Shown in pieces: positions 22,591 to 33,392 of a stretch of 64,000 bases of DNA. The notes below the pieces were generated by a model. That model did not search any database and was not told where the DNA came from. It worked only from the letters and a program-made list of their open reading frames with translations. Origin of the DNA: Pararge aegeria (lineage: Eukaryota > Arthropoda > Insecta > Lepidoptera > Nymphalidae); assembly GCF_905163445.1 (NCBI RefSeq), contig NC_053190.1:2110501-2174500 (forward strand), read 5' to 3'. The first letter of the stretch is position 1; the number at the start of each line of letters is the position of its first letter. The position numbers and the translations under genes were made by a program.

Positions 22591-23034
22591 CGGTGTCGTC
22601 CGATGTCTCGAGACTATTCAAGAATATTTACTAAATCAGGGTTCGTTTGGGAATGTTTTTTTTTTGTAACTGGTTTTTGCTTGTAACCTTTGATAAAAGA
22701 TATGTTGACTACACGCAAAGTCTGTACGTATCGCATAAAATCTGAAGAGCATAAATCATCGCAACTTAAAGCACACAAATAACAACTTTGGTACAGCACA
22801 CCTCCACCAAGTTAAGCGGTAATTTGCATATATTATCATCTCAGGTGTTCTACTTTGATATTTAACATTCGCGTTTTACCTCGCGATATTCGATTTAAGT
22901 ATTTCTTTTAATTTTTTCATTAATTATTAGTGTGCCTACCAATTAATCTTATTCAAATATTATTCAAAATTATCAATTTTACAAAATATATTATATTTTT
23001 TTTTTCATTGTAAACTGCAAAATGATGTTAAAAA
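22591..23034. other. Non-coding DNA, nothing recognised
   Basis: A 61-codon minus frame at 22614-22799 has no domain. The rest is AT-rich. Confidence 0.5.
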
Positions 23035-23190
23035 AGAGCAATCGGCTGAGTTTCTTGCCGGCTTTTCTCTTTGGTATCTGCCTTCCGAACCGCTGGTAGA
23101 GTCACTGCGAACGGACTGACTTGGAGTTTCAAAAGTGCTTATAAACTGAGCCTTTTTGAAAAAAATGAATTTTGAACTTTAATTTTTTTT
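23035..23190 (+). repeat. LINE tail E copy
   Basis: GCTGAGTTTCTTGCCGGCTT, ATCTGCCTTCCGAACCGCTG, GTAGAGTCACTGCGAACGG and AAAATGAATTTTGAAC occur in family order. Confidence 0.75.
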
Positions 23191-24002
23191 AATTAAGTAA
23201 AACTAATGACTGTCCAAAAATGATTGAAACAAAAAATTTTCAACATTCTGAGCTTGTTAATAGCCACTACTTACCAGGCCAACTCTAGGAGAATTAGTGC
23301 ATTGACTGCTTGCTGACAATCTGCTCTACTAAGCTACGTATTAGTTTGGTTTTCAGTTCTCATAAAATTCTAAATACCAACCCAAACTTAATAAATACGG
23401 ATCGTTAAAGCCCGCCATGCTGCATTGGCGAAGCGTTGGGGATCTTTAACAGTCTAATCACTCATTCAAAAACTCCAATTTATGCAAACAACTTGGAATT
23501 TTAAATAAATACAGTGATAAAAACATGAAATAATAGTTACCCACATAAAAAACTTGGAAAGCAATAAAATTCTTACTGTGGTCAAGACATGCCAGTTGCC
23601 CATCTAGCCAATTGTTTGAAATAAAACATTTTAATGCATTAAGGAAAGTTAAATTGAATGGGACAGAATCAAAACCAAAAGTAAATATTAGTTATAAATA
23701 AGAACAAAAAAATTATAATTGCAAAAATTTCATGCAATTTAAAATCCTATAAATGAAATTTATGATGATAATCATGAGGATATACTTAAAGGTGTGATGA
23801 TAATGAATTAATTGTAAGTTAAATCTATGGCACCGGGTAGTTTTTTTATTCAACTACAAGTTAACCCTTTGCTGCAATCCACCTGCCACTACCACACAAT
23901 TCAATGCACGGACTTTGAAATGACCGTACGATTATTTCAAATCTTTATCATTGTATAGAAGCAGACGTTTCTTTGCTGAATTCTTTGATATATTATAAAC
24001 AA
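23191..24002. other. Non-coding DNA, nothing recognised
   Basis: A short GC-richer phrase at 23410-23445 (CCCGCCATGCTGCATTGGCG) may be repeat debris. No ORF support. Confidence 0.45.
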
Positions 24003-24235
24003 TAAGCTTAATTTGCTGTTCTTAGCAAAAAGCAAGAGAATCTGTATGGTGTAGTTCATAATTTCTTCAATCTTTATACTCCAAACCAAACAGACCTTCG
24101 GCAATGTACCTTCTACGCACGTTTCGCTCCGAATTCAGAGCATCCTCAGGAGACGTTGACTTTACAATAATTGTTAAGTGATAATTTTGCCGAGTGTGTC
24201 GCCTATTATACCTTTCTTACCAACCTAAGCCCCTC
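24003..24235 (-). repeat. Repeat F copy
   Basis: Plus-strand AAGCTTAATTTGCTGTTC, TTCTTCAATCTTTATACTCC, CGCACGTTTCGCTCCG and GAGCATCCTCAGGAGACGTT are the reverse complement of the copy at 10225-10450. Confidence 0.75.
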
Positions 24236-25221
24236 CCATCTCTAAAGAAAACTTTATCAGTCTTCAAAAATGTGTCCAGTATTTATTTAAAAATGACCCG
24301 TTCAATTACAAAGGCTCCTAATTAATTGATCCGAAGATTCGTGAAAATTGCCCCCTCCCTCCCGCTTTCTCCACCTCCCCCGGTGTATCTTTGGCTTTAA
24401 TTTAGAATTGTTGGCGCAAAGGGAATGCAATTTACGTAAGATAATTGTTTGATTTCGAATATTCCTACTCTTACCCTTTCACTGCTTTGTTTTGTGTTTT
24501 AAAAGAATAAATAAATTAGGAGTCGTATTTAAAAGTTCCGTTTTTTAGTCAGCAATATACACTTAAAAAAAATGTTTATTGTTCATGTTTAAATGAGGAT
24601 TCAGTGCTCAAGGAATGCTCCTACCTAGCCTATTATAGTCTTCCATTGTACGTACTTCCATCTGTCCATGTGCCTGCCAGCGGGTTATAATTCATGATTT
24701 AATTTACTAATAAAAATAATAAAATAAAAGTACAAAAACAAAAACCCTATAGAAACCTTAAACTCGGCTACTTAAACGCTGGAAAAAGGTAGGTAGTACA
24801 TATGATAAGGTTTAAATTATTTAACAAAATGATATTATATTTCACAATAGTCGGTGGCTTCCGTAGTGGTGTTGAAATATACGATGGATTTCAATTGTGA
24901 CCGTCTTGACAACCAATGTTGTTTGAGTTTAGTATCTGTAGGTCCTTCAATTATTACCATAAAAAACAAAACGTCATAACAATTCCCCATAGATACAAGA
25001 ATATAGATACTCTTTAAATTAGAACTCTATATTGAAATTCGACTCACCGTAAGCGGTTAAGTCTAAACTTTCTCAGTATCAGGCCAGCCAAGCAAGAGGT
25101 TCTGTACAACTAATAATTTCACGTAGAAGTAGATCGTTTCTAGATATTAAATATTGATTGCTTAAGCGGTGAATGAAATCTTGAGGGCACCGAAATGCCT
25201 GCGAGTTTTCACTCAAGTATT
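24236..25221. other. Non-coding, low-repeat interval
   Basis: No gene or shared repeat. 24270-24480 has an unusual pyrimidine-rich strand (CCCCCTCCCTCCCGC, CCACCTCCCCCGG) followed by homeodomain-like AATTTAG/TAATT words. Confidence 0.35.
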
Positions 25222-25352
25222 GAAAGATGTACGAAGGCTGTCAATCTGAACTCAGCTGGCGTGGTGGGCTACAGCCAAACCCTGCTCTTATTAAGGGGAA
25301 ACCTTTGTAGTATACGAGATACATTGTAGTGGGTCAGTACTGGTTTGACGAT
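25222..25352 (+). repeat. SINE-2 3' fragment, diverged
   Basis: CAGCTGGCGTGGTGGGCTAC, TGTAGTGGGTCAGTACTGG and TTTGACGATGATAAATG match the SINE-2 end in order. Confidence 0.55.
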
Positions 25353-25677
25353 GATAAATGTCGGGTCAGCTACTATATATCAGTAATAGAATATTGTTTG
25401 TTTGTTATCATACATGCAAAAAGGCGTCATTAACTCGACGGCAATTTATCCCAAGACGGGCAGAAGTTCCCGGCCCATGTTTCTACCTCATTCTAACTTG
25501 TAATTTGTTGTGAAACGCAATTATACAGCGTGCGCTCCGGGCTAATAGCACAGCGGTATTTTCCGAGCCGATGAGACATAGCCCTAAAGTTTAAGGCGTA
25601 TTCAAGTATGAAACGCTTTGGAAACGCTACTCGGTATTTACTGATCTATACTTAATGTTTCCTACTGCATTGATTCC

Positions 25678-25814
25678 TTCTTCTTCTTCATTCCCTGGGC
25701 TTGTCTCCGTATTTGGTCCGGGCCCTTCAGTTGTACGTACTGGTACAGCTCCTCGCTGGATCGAGCCACCCTGTGCTCACTCCAGAAGCTTAGCACGCCG
25801 CCCAGTTCGCCAAG
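25678..25814 (-). repeat. 137-bp insertion with target-site duplication, open minus-strand frame
   Basis: TGCATTGATTCC (25666-25677) and TGCATTGATCCC (25815-25826) flank the segment, so it appears to have been inserted. The minus strand is open throughout and reads like protein, including SFWSEHRVARSSEELYQYV and GPDQIRRQAQGM, ending in lysines from GAAGAAGAA. It may be a 5'-truncated LINE or processed transcript end. The protein family is not recognised. Confidence 0.5.
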
Positions 25815-25867
25815 TGCATTGATCCCTACGAAGCCGTATAATGCAAATGCAAATTTTGGAGATGTCT

Positions 25868-25935
25868 GTTAAAAAGTTCAAAGTTTGTATTAAATGTAAG
25901 CTGAGCTGAACTTATAATATAAAGGATTAAGTTAA
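25868..25935 (+). repeat. LINE-A coding scrap
   Basis: AAAAAGTTCAAAGTTTGTAT and AAATGTAAGCTGAGC resemble 35250-35280 of the better LINE-A copy, where they encode KFKVYIKCKL. Stops are present. Confidence 0.5.
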
Positions 25936-27630
25936 TGAAAAATTGAAAGAAATTCGAAATTGACAATTTAACTAGAAAGAAAGAAAGAAAAAGTGTTCAT
26001 TTGGGAACCACGGCAAAAGAAACACTTTTAAGGGGAAAAAAGTGGTAGAAAACCATTTTTCTGAAAACATATTTTCTTTGTTAAGATAGAAACTTATTTA
26101 GTACTGTATTAAAATATTTTAGAATCTTTCTAGTTAGTTACAATCGAATTAAAAAAAAAACATTTTCGGACAACTTTTACAGCTTTTACTGGTCTCGAGT
26201 TGTTTGCTTTTGATTGCCTATTTCCTGATTATTTAATGCTCATAACGACGAAAAAGTGAACCTAAATAATAAATCACAAAAAAATATTCAAAAGAAATAT
26301 GTTTTCTTGTATACATTTCTCCCTTACTGAGAGTCTTATGTATATGGTCTTGTGTGACTACATATCGCGTTTTTACATACTTCGACGTCGCGTGCAGTAC
26401 CACATTTAAAACAGGTACACCACATATAAAGAGCAATGCACTCAAGCCACATTAAACAGACCGTGCCATTACCGTGACGGTTCGTTTGCTCCCGACCTTT
26501 GCCGTGCTAATTGAAACAGAAAGGAGAGTTTAACCTAACAAACAACGTTGCTCTCCTAGTAGGGAGTTGCTACAGGAAACGTCCTTTTACGCCAAATAAC
26601 AAGACCAATTGGTCAAAAAGTTAACAGTATATTTAGACAGCAAATTTTTAGGTTGAAACAAACTTTAAATGAGACAAATATGTCTCGACGATGTTCACGC
26701 AAAACTGTTTTATTACCTAATTGATAAATAAAAACACAAGATTTTTTTTTATCAGATAGTCTTTGCTTTAATGTTGGTTTAATAAACATATAATACAGAT
26801 TTGAAGAAGTTCAGTTCAACTGTAAATCATTTGGAATTATAGAATACCAAGTTAACTCAACAGGATAATGCAGGATAGCATTTTTAAAAAGCCTTAGAAT
26901 ATGTATTATTTTGTCCTATTTGGTAAGAATGTCATTGAATATAACTACGTTTTATTAAGTGTATTTTGAATTAAATTGTCGTATAGAATGCGATGCATAG
27001 GAGGAGAATCCGTTCAAAGCTAGCTTTCCGTTCTCACATCAATTTCCACGTCTACTCATCGACGTGTTACTTATTGCGTTAACTGTACAAACATGGTCAT
27101 TACCCGACTTTTGTTGTCAGTAAGAAAAACATTAGCGAGGAAAACTTTCGTACAATTGTAATAAGTATAAGAAAACATTTTAACCGAGTTATAAAAAGGT
27201 AGAGTATCTCAATTAAACCCGTAATTCATTTTAAAATTCCTAAAGTTTACCTTATAAGTTTCTTAACTTTCTTCGTTTTTTCCTTATTCACATAGTTTGA
27301 TCAACTAATTACACGTTCAGCTATAACCCACAGCTGGACTATACCATCTCTGAAAACCTCTACGCTGCTTCGATGTGGACTAATGATTTTTTCGCAGTAA
27401 TTATCGTAAACGTAAAAGTGTATGTGAACTTTTATTTCAACTTTAAAAGGATCATAGTGCTTAGTTAAAAACAAAGTGAACTTCATATATTCACTAAAGC
27501 AATGCCTACAGAATAGTTTTTTTTTAATCGTATTTAAATCAGTCAAGCGCAAGTCGGACACACGAAGGATTACCCTTATGTACTTTGAGAGTACTTTTGT
27601 AAAAGAAACTATAAGTCGGTGTTTTTTTTT
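25936..27630. other. Non-coding DNA, nothing recognised
   Basis: Contains an (AGAA)n microsatellite at 25974-25993. Minus frames near 26233 and 27301 lack domains, and the latter runs into SINE-1. Confidence 0.5.
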
Positions 27631-28240
27631 TGACCTCCCTGGTGCATCATATGACAGCCGACTGGCGCAGTTGGCAGCGACCCTGCTTTCTGAGTCCAAG
27701 GCCGTGGGTTCGATTCCCACAACTGGAAAATGTTTGTGTGATGAACATGAATGTTTTTCAGTGTCTGGATGTTTATCTGTTTATTATAAGTATATATGTA
27801 TGTTATTCATAAAAAAAAATATTCATCAGTGATCTTAGTACCCATAACACAAGCTATGCTTACTTTGGGGCTAGATGGCGATGTGTGTAATGTCGTAGTA
27901 TATTTATTTATTATTATTATTTATCTGCCAGCGCTTAGGTTTTCTAAGGTTTTAAGTGAAAGGTCCCTCGTTTGATCCCCAGCAGAAACAATTTGTGAAT
28001 TTCTGAATCTTCTTTGAGATGGACCGGCGGGTTTCAGCCGTGGCTAGTTACCATCCTGCCGACAAAGAAGTGCAGCTAAGCAATTTAGCGTTCCAGAACG
28101 ATTTTGCCTAGAAACCTAGCATGGGTTTAATATTAATACCATACCCATTATAAAGGTTATTCCGTAACCAACTTAGACTGTATGAGATTGCATTCATGGG
28201 CTTACTTTTAGTGAAAAAAAAGAAAAAAAAAATTCCATAA
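27631..28240 (+). repeat. SINE-3 copy split by a SINE-1 insertion
   Basis: GACCTCCCTGGTGCA (27632-27646) is the first half of the SINE-3 head. The other half resumes after SINE-1 with CCAGCGCTTAGG and CCTCGTTTGATCCCCAGC (B box), then CAGCCGTGGCTAGTTACCAT, TTTAGCGTTCCAGAACGAT and an A-rich tail near 28220. The insertion cut between the A- and B-box regions. Confidence 0.75.
27651..27924 (+). repeat. SINE-1 copy, best preserved
   Basis: A box TGGCGCAGTTGG (27663-27674) and B box GGTTCGATTCC (27707-27717) are intact and spaced as in tRNA genes. The body has TGATGAACATGAATGTTTTT, GATCTTAGTACCCATAACAC and GGGGCTAGATGGCGATG, ending in TATTTATTTATT. This copy could still bind TFIIIC. It interrupts SINE-3. 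Confidence 0.9.
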
Positions 28241-28347
28241 CCACACAGTAATATAATAGATATGTGGCTTTCAAGTAATATATCCTATGACCTCTTATAT
28301 TAATAACCTCTTTGTACATCAAAAGATACAATGGTAAATAATACACC

Positions 28348-28450
28348 ACTAGTTAGCGGGTAAATAATATCACATTACCCTTTGATAATGTTTTCTTGTC
28401 AATACTAAATGAATACGTAGTAACACTTTCCTAAATGGTATAGAGTTACC
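28348..28450 (+). repeat. Repeat H, copy 1
   Basis: ACTAGTTAGCGGGTAAATAA, TATCACATTACCCTTTGATA and ATGTTTTCTTGTCAATAC are matched by the reverse complement of 32813-32917. Class unknown. Confidence 0.65.
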
Positions 28451-28549
28451 TATTGAATCTTTACCAGACACCATTAGGAGCGTGGAATAATAAGCTATTG
28501 TGAAAACTTATTTGCAGTATTTTAGTCTCGTTAATACTTACGAGTATTT

Positions 28550-28985
28550 GAAGCGGTGATAACACAGTGAGTTCGAAGAATTTCCACTTCACTTTCGGCT
28601 GAGCTCGAATTTCCACCACGATCTGTATCTTTCTAAGTTATGTGCGTTTTAAGCAATTAAAATATCACTTGCTTCAACGGTGAAGGAAAACATCGTTAGG
28701 AAACCGGCATGCCTGAGAGTTCTTCGTGATGCTTTCAAAGGTGTTAATTGTATCCCCTGACAGGGGATATAGTCGGGGGATATATAGCTAGTGCTAGCCC
28801 AGCAGCAGTGAAGGTTATAAATAATATGCCTTCTGTGGTACCACCCTACAACCATATGCAGGTTAAAATAAGAAAACGAGGTGTGGTGTCCACCAATCCG
28901 CACTGGGCCAGCGAGGTGGATTACGGCCTTAGCGGCCTTACGGCTACGTGCCCTGTAGTGGGACGGTAATGGATTGACATGATGC
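28550..28985 (+). repeat. SINE-2 copy with internal insertion
   Basis: Head GAAGCGGTGATAACACAGTG, body AAGCAATTAAAATATCACTT and CAACGGTGAAGGAAAACATC, then after the insert CACCAATCCGCACTGGGCC and the end GGTAATGGATTGACATGATG. The B box is decayed (GAGCTCGAATTTCC). Confidence 0.8.
28745..28878. repeat. 134-bp insertion in SINE-2, flanked by AGGTGT
   Basis: AGGTGT occurs at 28739-28744 and 28879-28884, and full SINE-2 copies have it once, so it is a likely target-site duplication. The insert opens with a 19-bp palindrome (TATCCCCTGACAGGGGATA, 28751-28769). A plus frame is open through it but unrecognised. Source element unknown. Confidence 0.55.
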
Positions 28986-28989
28986 ATAG

Positions 28990-29180
28990 TTTGTATGTTT
29001 GTTTTTCTTTCACGGCCTAACTAAGCAACCAATAAACTTTATTTTTGGCAGAGAGGTAGTCATAAATACTGAGACGGAGACGGAGAATAACATAGGCATT
29101 TTATCCCAGTAAAACGATCGGTTTCTACGGGATTTGTAAAAAAACTGTAGTGGACGCGGACGAACGCGGGAAACAGCTAG
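28990..29180 (+). mobile_element. Helitron-like remnant, 3' part
   Basis: It ends ACGCGGGAAACAGCTAG (CTAG at 29177-29180), close to the end of the Helitron at 11975. ATTTTATCCCAGTAAAACGA and AAAACTGTAGTGGACGCGG resemble 8290-8340. The following base is G rather than T and the 5' end is unclear. Confidence 0.4.
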
Positions 29181-31084
29181 GCACCAATTTATTTAAATGC
29201 GATGATAGCTTAGCGGTTAAAACTTCTGCATGATTTTTGGGGGGACCGAGTTGGCGGCAAAAACAGACAGACAGATGGACGGACGGACGGACAATGGAGC
29301 CTAATTATTAGTGTCCGGGTAGTGCCCCAAGTATTATAGAAAATAAAGTTTTATGCTCACCGCGCATCGTGGACTTGCGCACATAGCCCTGATTTGATCC
29401 AATATGAGAAAGCTACGAGTGACGTCACATATTAACCTTAAATACACGATTAAGATTAATCTCAAACTCAAATAGCTTTACAATATACCCATCAAAGGTA
29501 AACAGAACGGCGTCGCTCTTCACGAAGTTAAGCAGTTTCTGATATAGTTAAATAACTTCGCGGGCTTACGGCAACACCCTGTATAAGATTTGCACGCTCA
29601 CAAATGTATAGTCGCTTTGGACTAACGAAACACTATGAAATTTAAACTAAAATAAACCTAATGGCACTCATTTGAGAGTTGCAATTCCATAATTTATTTT
29701 AATTTTACGAAGCTATAGCTGTAGAATTGTGGTAATTGTGTAATATCAAGGTTTATAAGTTCCATTGTACTTTAGCATTACAGAAACCTAAACGATTTTT
29801 ATAGAACCAACCTTTACTTAAAGAATATCCAATCAATGAACATGAATTATAGAAAAGTAGTGTGTATATAACTATATTTTACTAACCTGTCTTATATCGT
29901 AAAAAATCTCTTCATTACATTATTTTAACACATAATTTACACGGTTTTAAGCTGTTCTTAATGCGGACGAAGAACGCAGGAAAAAGTTTATAATGCCAAA
30001 CTGAAAGAATAAAAGATAAAAGAAAGAATAAAACTAGAATCTTTCTCTAATAACACCACCAACTTTACTCTCCTTTCCGATAAAGAAATAGAAAAGAAAA
30101 AAATAGGGCTTCCCACTACAATATATAATAGCGCGTAGGGCGTAGTGCTCATACTCAGTACATGAAGACGGTTAGTAAGATATATTGAAGTCAAAGTTCT
30201 TTATCGACGTATGGGAGAAATTTTATAGCAAAGTAACGTTTTTCTGTTCCGCGCCATCCTTCATTTCTAAGTCACATTTTTCCGTTACGCGCCATATTCA
30301 TTCAAATACATTTTTCAAATACATTCAACACGTAGGTACGATTATGGTTTCTTTAAAAGTATTTTCAGGTTTACCTCAGTTTTTGATTATATATATATAT
30401 ATCAGTGAATGTAAATAATTTTATTAAAACTGTGTTTCATAATCATAATCATTTATTGCAAAATACACGTCAATAAGGTTTTACATGTTGGTTTAAGGTA
30501 CAGTGTATTGCCAGTAATTTGGCATGCAATGTTACAAAATAGATATAACCACCCAACTAATTAATGTCAAAAGAATACAAAAATAACACTTAGATTAATA
30601 AATTGTCACATTAATTATTAGATTAAAATCTTATTTCAAATATAACATTTGAACTATTAGGCACATTGTATATCGGTAGGCTGATAATAAGTAAAAAAAA
30701 ATAAAGTTATTCTCTAAATTGCAAATAGTGTAACTCTCTAAATAGTAATGTATAGTGTGTAAGATGATTTTATTTTAAAATAAAAAAAATAAAAATCGTT
30801 TATTTCGTTTCTTACATTGTAAATGATACATGTTGTGAAGACCTCCTAGTAAGCAACAAAATACCTGTGTCAGGAGACATTATTATTAGGTTATTTACAT
30901 AACTATTTACCTATATTGGTATATTGCCTTTGGCTTAACCACCAAAACCTAGTTAAGAAGTATGGATCTTGGATGGACAAACGTCCGAGGGACGTCTAAA
31001 GCTCTTCGTCGTTATTCAATTTACATGCAAATAAGGTAGTGAGACCGTGCCAATAGTACACTGATGTATCGCGTCAGAACGTGT
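29181..31084. other. Non-coding DNA with a simple repeat
   Basis: GACAGACAGACAGATGGACG and further GACG units occur at 29263-29294. A (TA)n run lies near 30387-30402. Short frames at 29988-30418 have no domain. Confidence 0.45.
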
Positions 31085-31245
31085 CCTGTATACAGCGTGC
31101 TAAGTAACTAGCGATTTGAAAATTTACTTTGTAATAAATTTATCAATAACGTTTCGACGGAGAGTAACATAAGATACTTTTTATCTCATCAAACAGTTCC
31201 CACGAAAAAACTGTAATAAATGCGGATGAAAAACTCAGGTAACTG
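31085..31245 (+). repeat. Decayed Helitron-like fragment
   Basis: GACGGAGAGTAACATAAGAT and ACTTTTTATCTCATCAAACA resemble the interior before the Helitron 3' end at 29180. The expected CTAG has become TTAG. Confidence 0.3.
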
Positions 31246-31254
31246 TTAGTTGGT

Positions 31255-31330
31255 ATCTACCGGTGGTAAAGTCACTTCAAACAGACAGACTTGACATTTC
31301 AAAAGTTCTTATATTAGTCTGCTTAGTTAC
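31255..31330 (+). repeat. LINE tail E fragment
   Basis: CCGGTGGTAAAGTCACTTCA, AACAGACAGACTTGACATTT and TTATATTAGTCTGCTTAG match the family. Confidence 0.65.
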
Positions 31331-31705
31331 GGCAACAAACAAACACACTTTTAAAATTATAAAAATCTAACTAGCTGGGCCATCTTGGTTATTCAATTTA
31401 CTTGAAAATAAAGTTCAGAGACCGTGATAAAAGTGTACTAACATATTTTCGGATCAGACCATGTTTTGTATAAAATGATTTTATTTGCTCGCAGTTTCAG
31501 AATGTTTTTGGCATTATAGTAGTAGTTTATTACTATGGATAATTATTTTTATGGTTCAAATCCATTCAATTAAATAGATTATTTTTTCTATCGCATTAGG
31601 TTTAAGTATTCTGTAAAGACAGTGTTAGAATAAGAATATAAAAAAATAAATATGATCGTCAGGTAGTGTGCAATTTTGTGTCCAAACATTATGTTCTTAA
31701 ATACT

Positions 31706-31890
31706 AAGCTACTGTAAGTATACACTAGGTTAATATAGACAACCAGAACAGAAGTAAACCAGGCTTTTATTATGAAAGGTTGAGTCTGTGAATAGAATAA
31801 GCAACTGTAAGTATACAGTATTCAGAAGGTTAATACAGACAACCAGAACAGAAGCAAAACAGCCTTTTATTATGAGTATGTGAATAGAAC
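31706..31890 (+). repeat. Tandem duplication, two ~93-bp units
   Basis: Unit 1 (31706-31798) and unit 2 (31799-31890) share ACTGTAAGTATACA, GACAACCAGAACAGAAG and CTTTTATTATGA, with small indels. No ORF. Confidence 0.8.
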
Positions 31891-32336
31891 ATGCTAGAAT
31901 AATAATTAAAGAAACTTTAAAACTAAGCTTAAAAGTGCTTATATCAACAATTTTAATAGCTGGGTGTAAACAGGCGAACCTAAGACGACAAAGTACAGTG
32001 GAGACAAGAAGAGATCAGAAACAGTAAACCGCAAATGATACACCCGCTTCAGTTCTTGTTTTAGTCTGTAATATAAAGTACAAAATATGGAGCTTCACTA
32101 GGTGTCCTGGATATTTGTGGGTCGCGTTGAAGCGGTCAGTGAGATTGCAGTTTTAATAAAATCAGATCTAGCTTAGATAAATGAGATTTACTGATGCTGT
32201 ATAAATCAATGACATTATTTGACCATAGCTAAAAAAGGTCATTTTGAGAAACAAATTATCTAGTATAACATTGTTACTTCATTAGTTATGAGTCGATAAA
32301 TAGAAATTTGAAATCTTTCCATCCAATTATGAAGAT

Positions 32337-32640
32337 TAAGCTTAATTTGCTGTACTCTGTACTGTACAAAAAGCAGGAGAGTCTCTATGGTGTAATAATA
32401 ATGTATAATTTCTCTGTATGGTGTAATTTATAAATTGTTGACCCTCCATCTCCACCATCACCTGAGGATGCTTCGGTTTTGGAGCGAAACTTGCGTGTAA
32501 GGTACATTGCCGATGATATGTTTGGTGTGCAGTATAAGGATTGAAGAAATTATAAATATATACACCATACAAATTCTCCTTTTTTTCGTGGTGTCCAGCA
32601 AATTAAGCCTAATTTTCATAATATATCATGGAATTCGTAC
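32337..32640. repeat. Repeat F in fold-back arrangement
   Basis: 32337-32425 reads AAGCTTAATTTGCTGTAC then GTCTCTATGGTGTAATAAT, the minus-strand terminus of repeat F. 32455-32640 is the same family in plus orientation (CTGAGGATGCTTCGG, AGTATAAGGATTGAAG, ending AATATATCATGG). Two oppositely oriented ends therefore form an imperfect hairpin. Confidence 0.7.
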
Positions 32641-32812
32641 TGCAAAGTACTGCTTCTATTGTTTCTTTCTATCCGAAAATCACACATACTCCCGACACTC
32701 AGGCGCCATTTTTGTGTAGGAATATGTCAGATAAAAACAATGCAAGAATCTCAGTCAGAAAGGTTTTCACAATGGCGTATTGTTCCATGCTTGTCATGGT
32801 ATCTATTTTCAA

Positions 32813-32917
32813 TTCTATAGGTAACTTCACACCATAATGCGTTACCTTGAACTCATCAGGTATTAACAAGAAAGCATTATCAAAAGGTAATGTGATATTG
32901 TTTACCCGTTAACTAGT
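32813..32917 (-). repeat. Repeat H, copy 2 (inverted)
   Basis: TATTAACAAGAAAGCATTAT, CAAAAGGTAATGTGATATTG and TTTACCCGTTAACTAGT are the reverse complement of copy 1 about 4.4 kb upstream. Confidence 0.65.
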
Positions 32918-32971
32918 AGATTACTTACTGCGCTCCATTGTATTGTCTGATGTACGTACATTAATGGTAAT

Positions 32972-32983
32972 ATGAGAGTTCAT
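32972..32983 (+). repeat. Left target-site duplication of truncated RTE
   Basis: ATGAGAGTTCAT is repeated exactly at 33381-33392, on the other side of the truncated LINE copy. Confidence 0.85.
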
Positions 32984-33380
32984 ATGGGCCTCATAAGAAG
33001 GCTTAGAGTCACTCAGCGGGCGATGGAGAGAGCTATGCTCGGAGTATCTCTACGCGATCGAATCAGAAATGTGGAGATTCGTAGAAGAACCAAAGTTACC
33101 GACATAGCTCAACGAGTCGCGAAGCTTAAGTGGCAATGGGCCGGGCACATAGTTCGGAGAAAGGATGGACGTTGGGGTCCCAAGGTGCTGGAATGGCAGC
33201 CCCGTACTGGTAAGCGCAGCGTTGGTCGACCCCCAACGAGGTGGACAGACGACATTAAGCGCGTCGCAGGTAGCCGTTGGATCCAAGCGGCTCAGAATCG
33301 TGGAACTTGGAACTCCCTACAAAAGACCTATGTCCAGCAGTGGACGTCTATCGGTTGATGTGATGATGATGATGATGATG
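32984..33380 (+). mobile_element. 5'-truncated RTE-clade LINE copy
   Basis: It corresponds to 58891-59284 of the larger RTE copy. By eye I find a single difference in about 375 bp of coding sequence (A at 33305, G at 59212; Thr versus Ala). It keeps the last ~124 codons of ORF2, including KWQWAGHIVRR, VGRPPTRWTDDIKRVAG and the stop, then a (TGA)n tail. Truncation lies in the C-terminal region after the RT catalytic motifs. It encodes no function by itself. Confidence 0.95.
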
Positions 33381-33392
33381 ATGAGAGTTCAT
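33381..33392 (+). repeat. Right target-site duplication of truncated RTE
   Basis: Exact repeat of ATGAGAGTTCAT at 32972-32983, as left by target-primed reverse transcription. The boundary with the (GAT)n tail is ambiguous by a few bases. Confidence 0.85.

Noticed and set aside
27301..27720. 139-codon minus ORF beginning MGIEPTALDSESRVAANCAS
   Set aside because: The N-terminal part is the antisense translation of the SINE-1 head. Similar frames occur over other SINE-1 copies (44678-45058, 55022-55258), so it is repeat-derived and not a gene.
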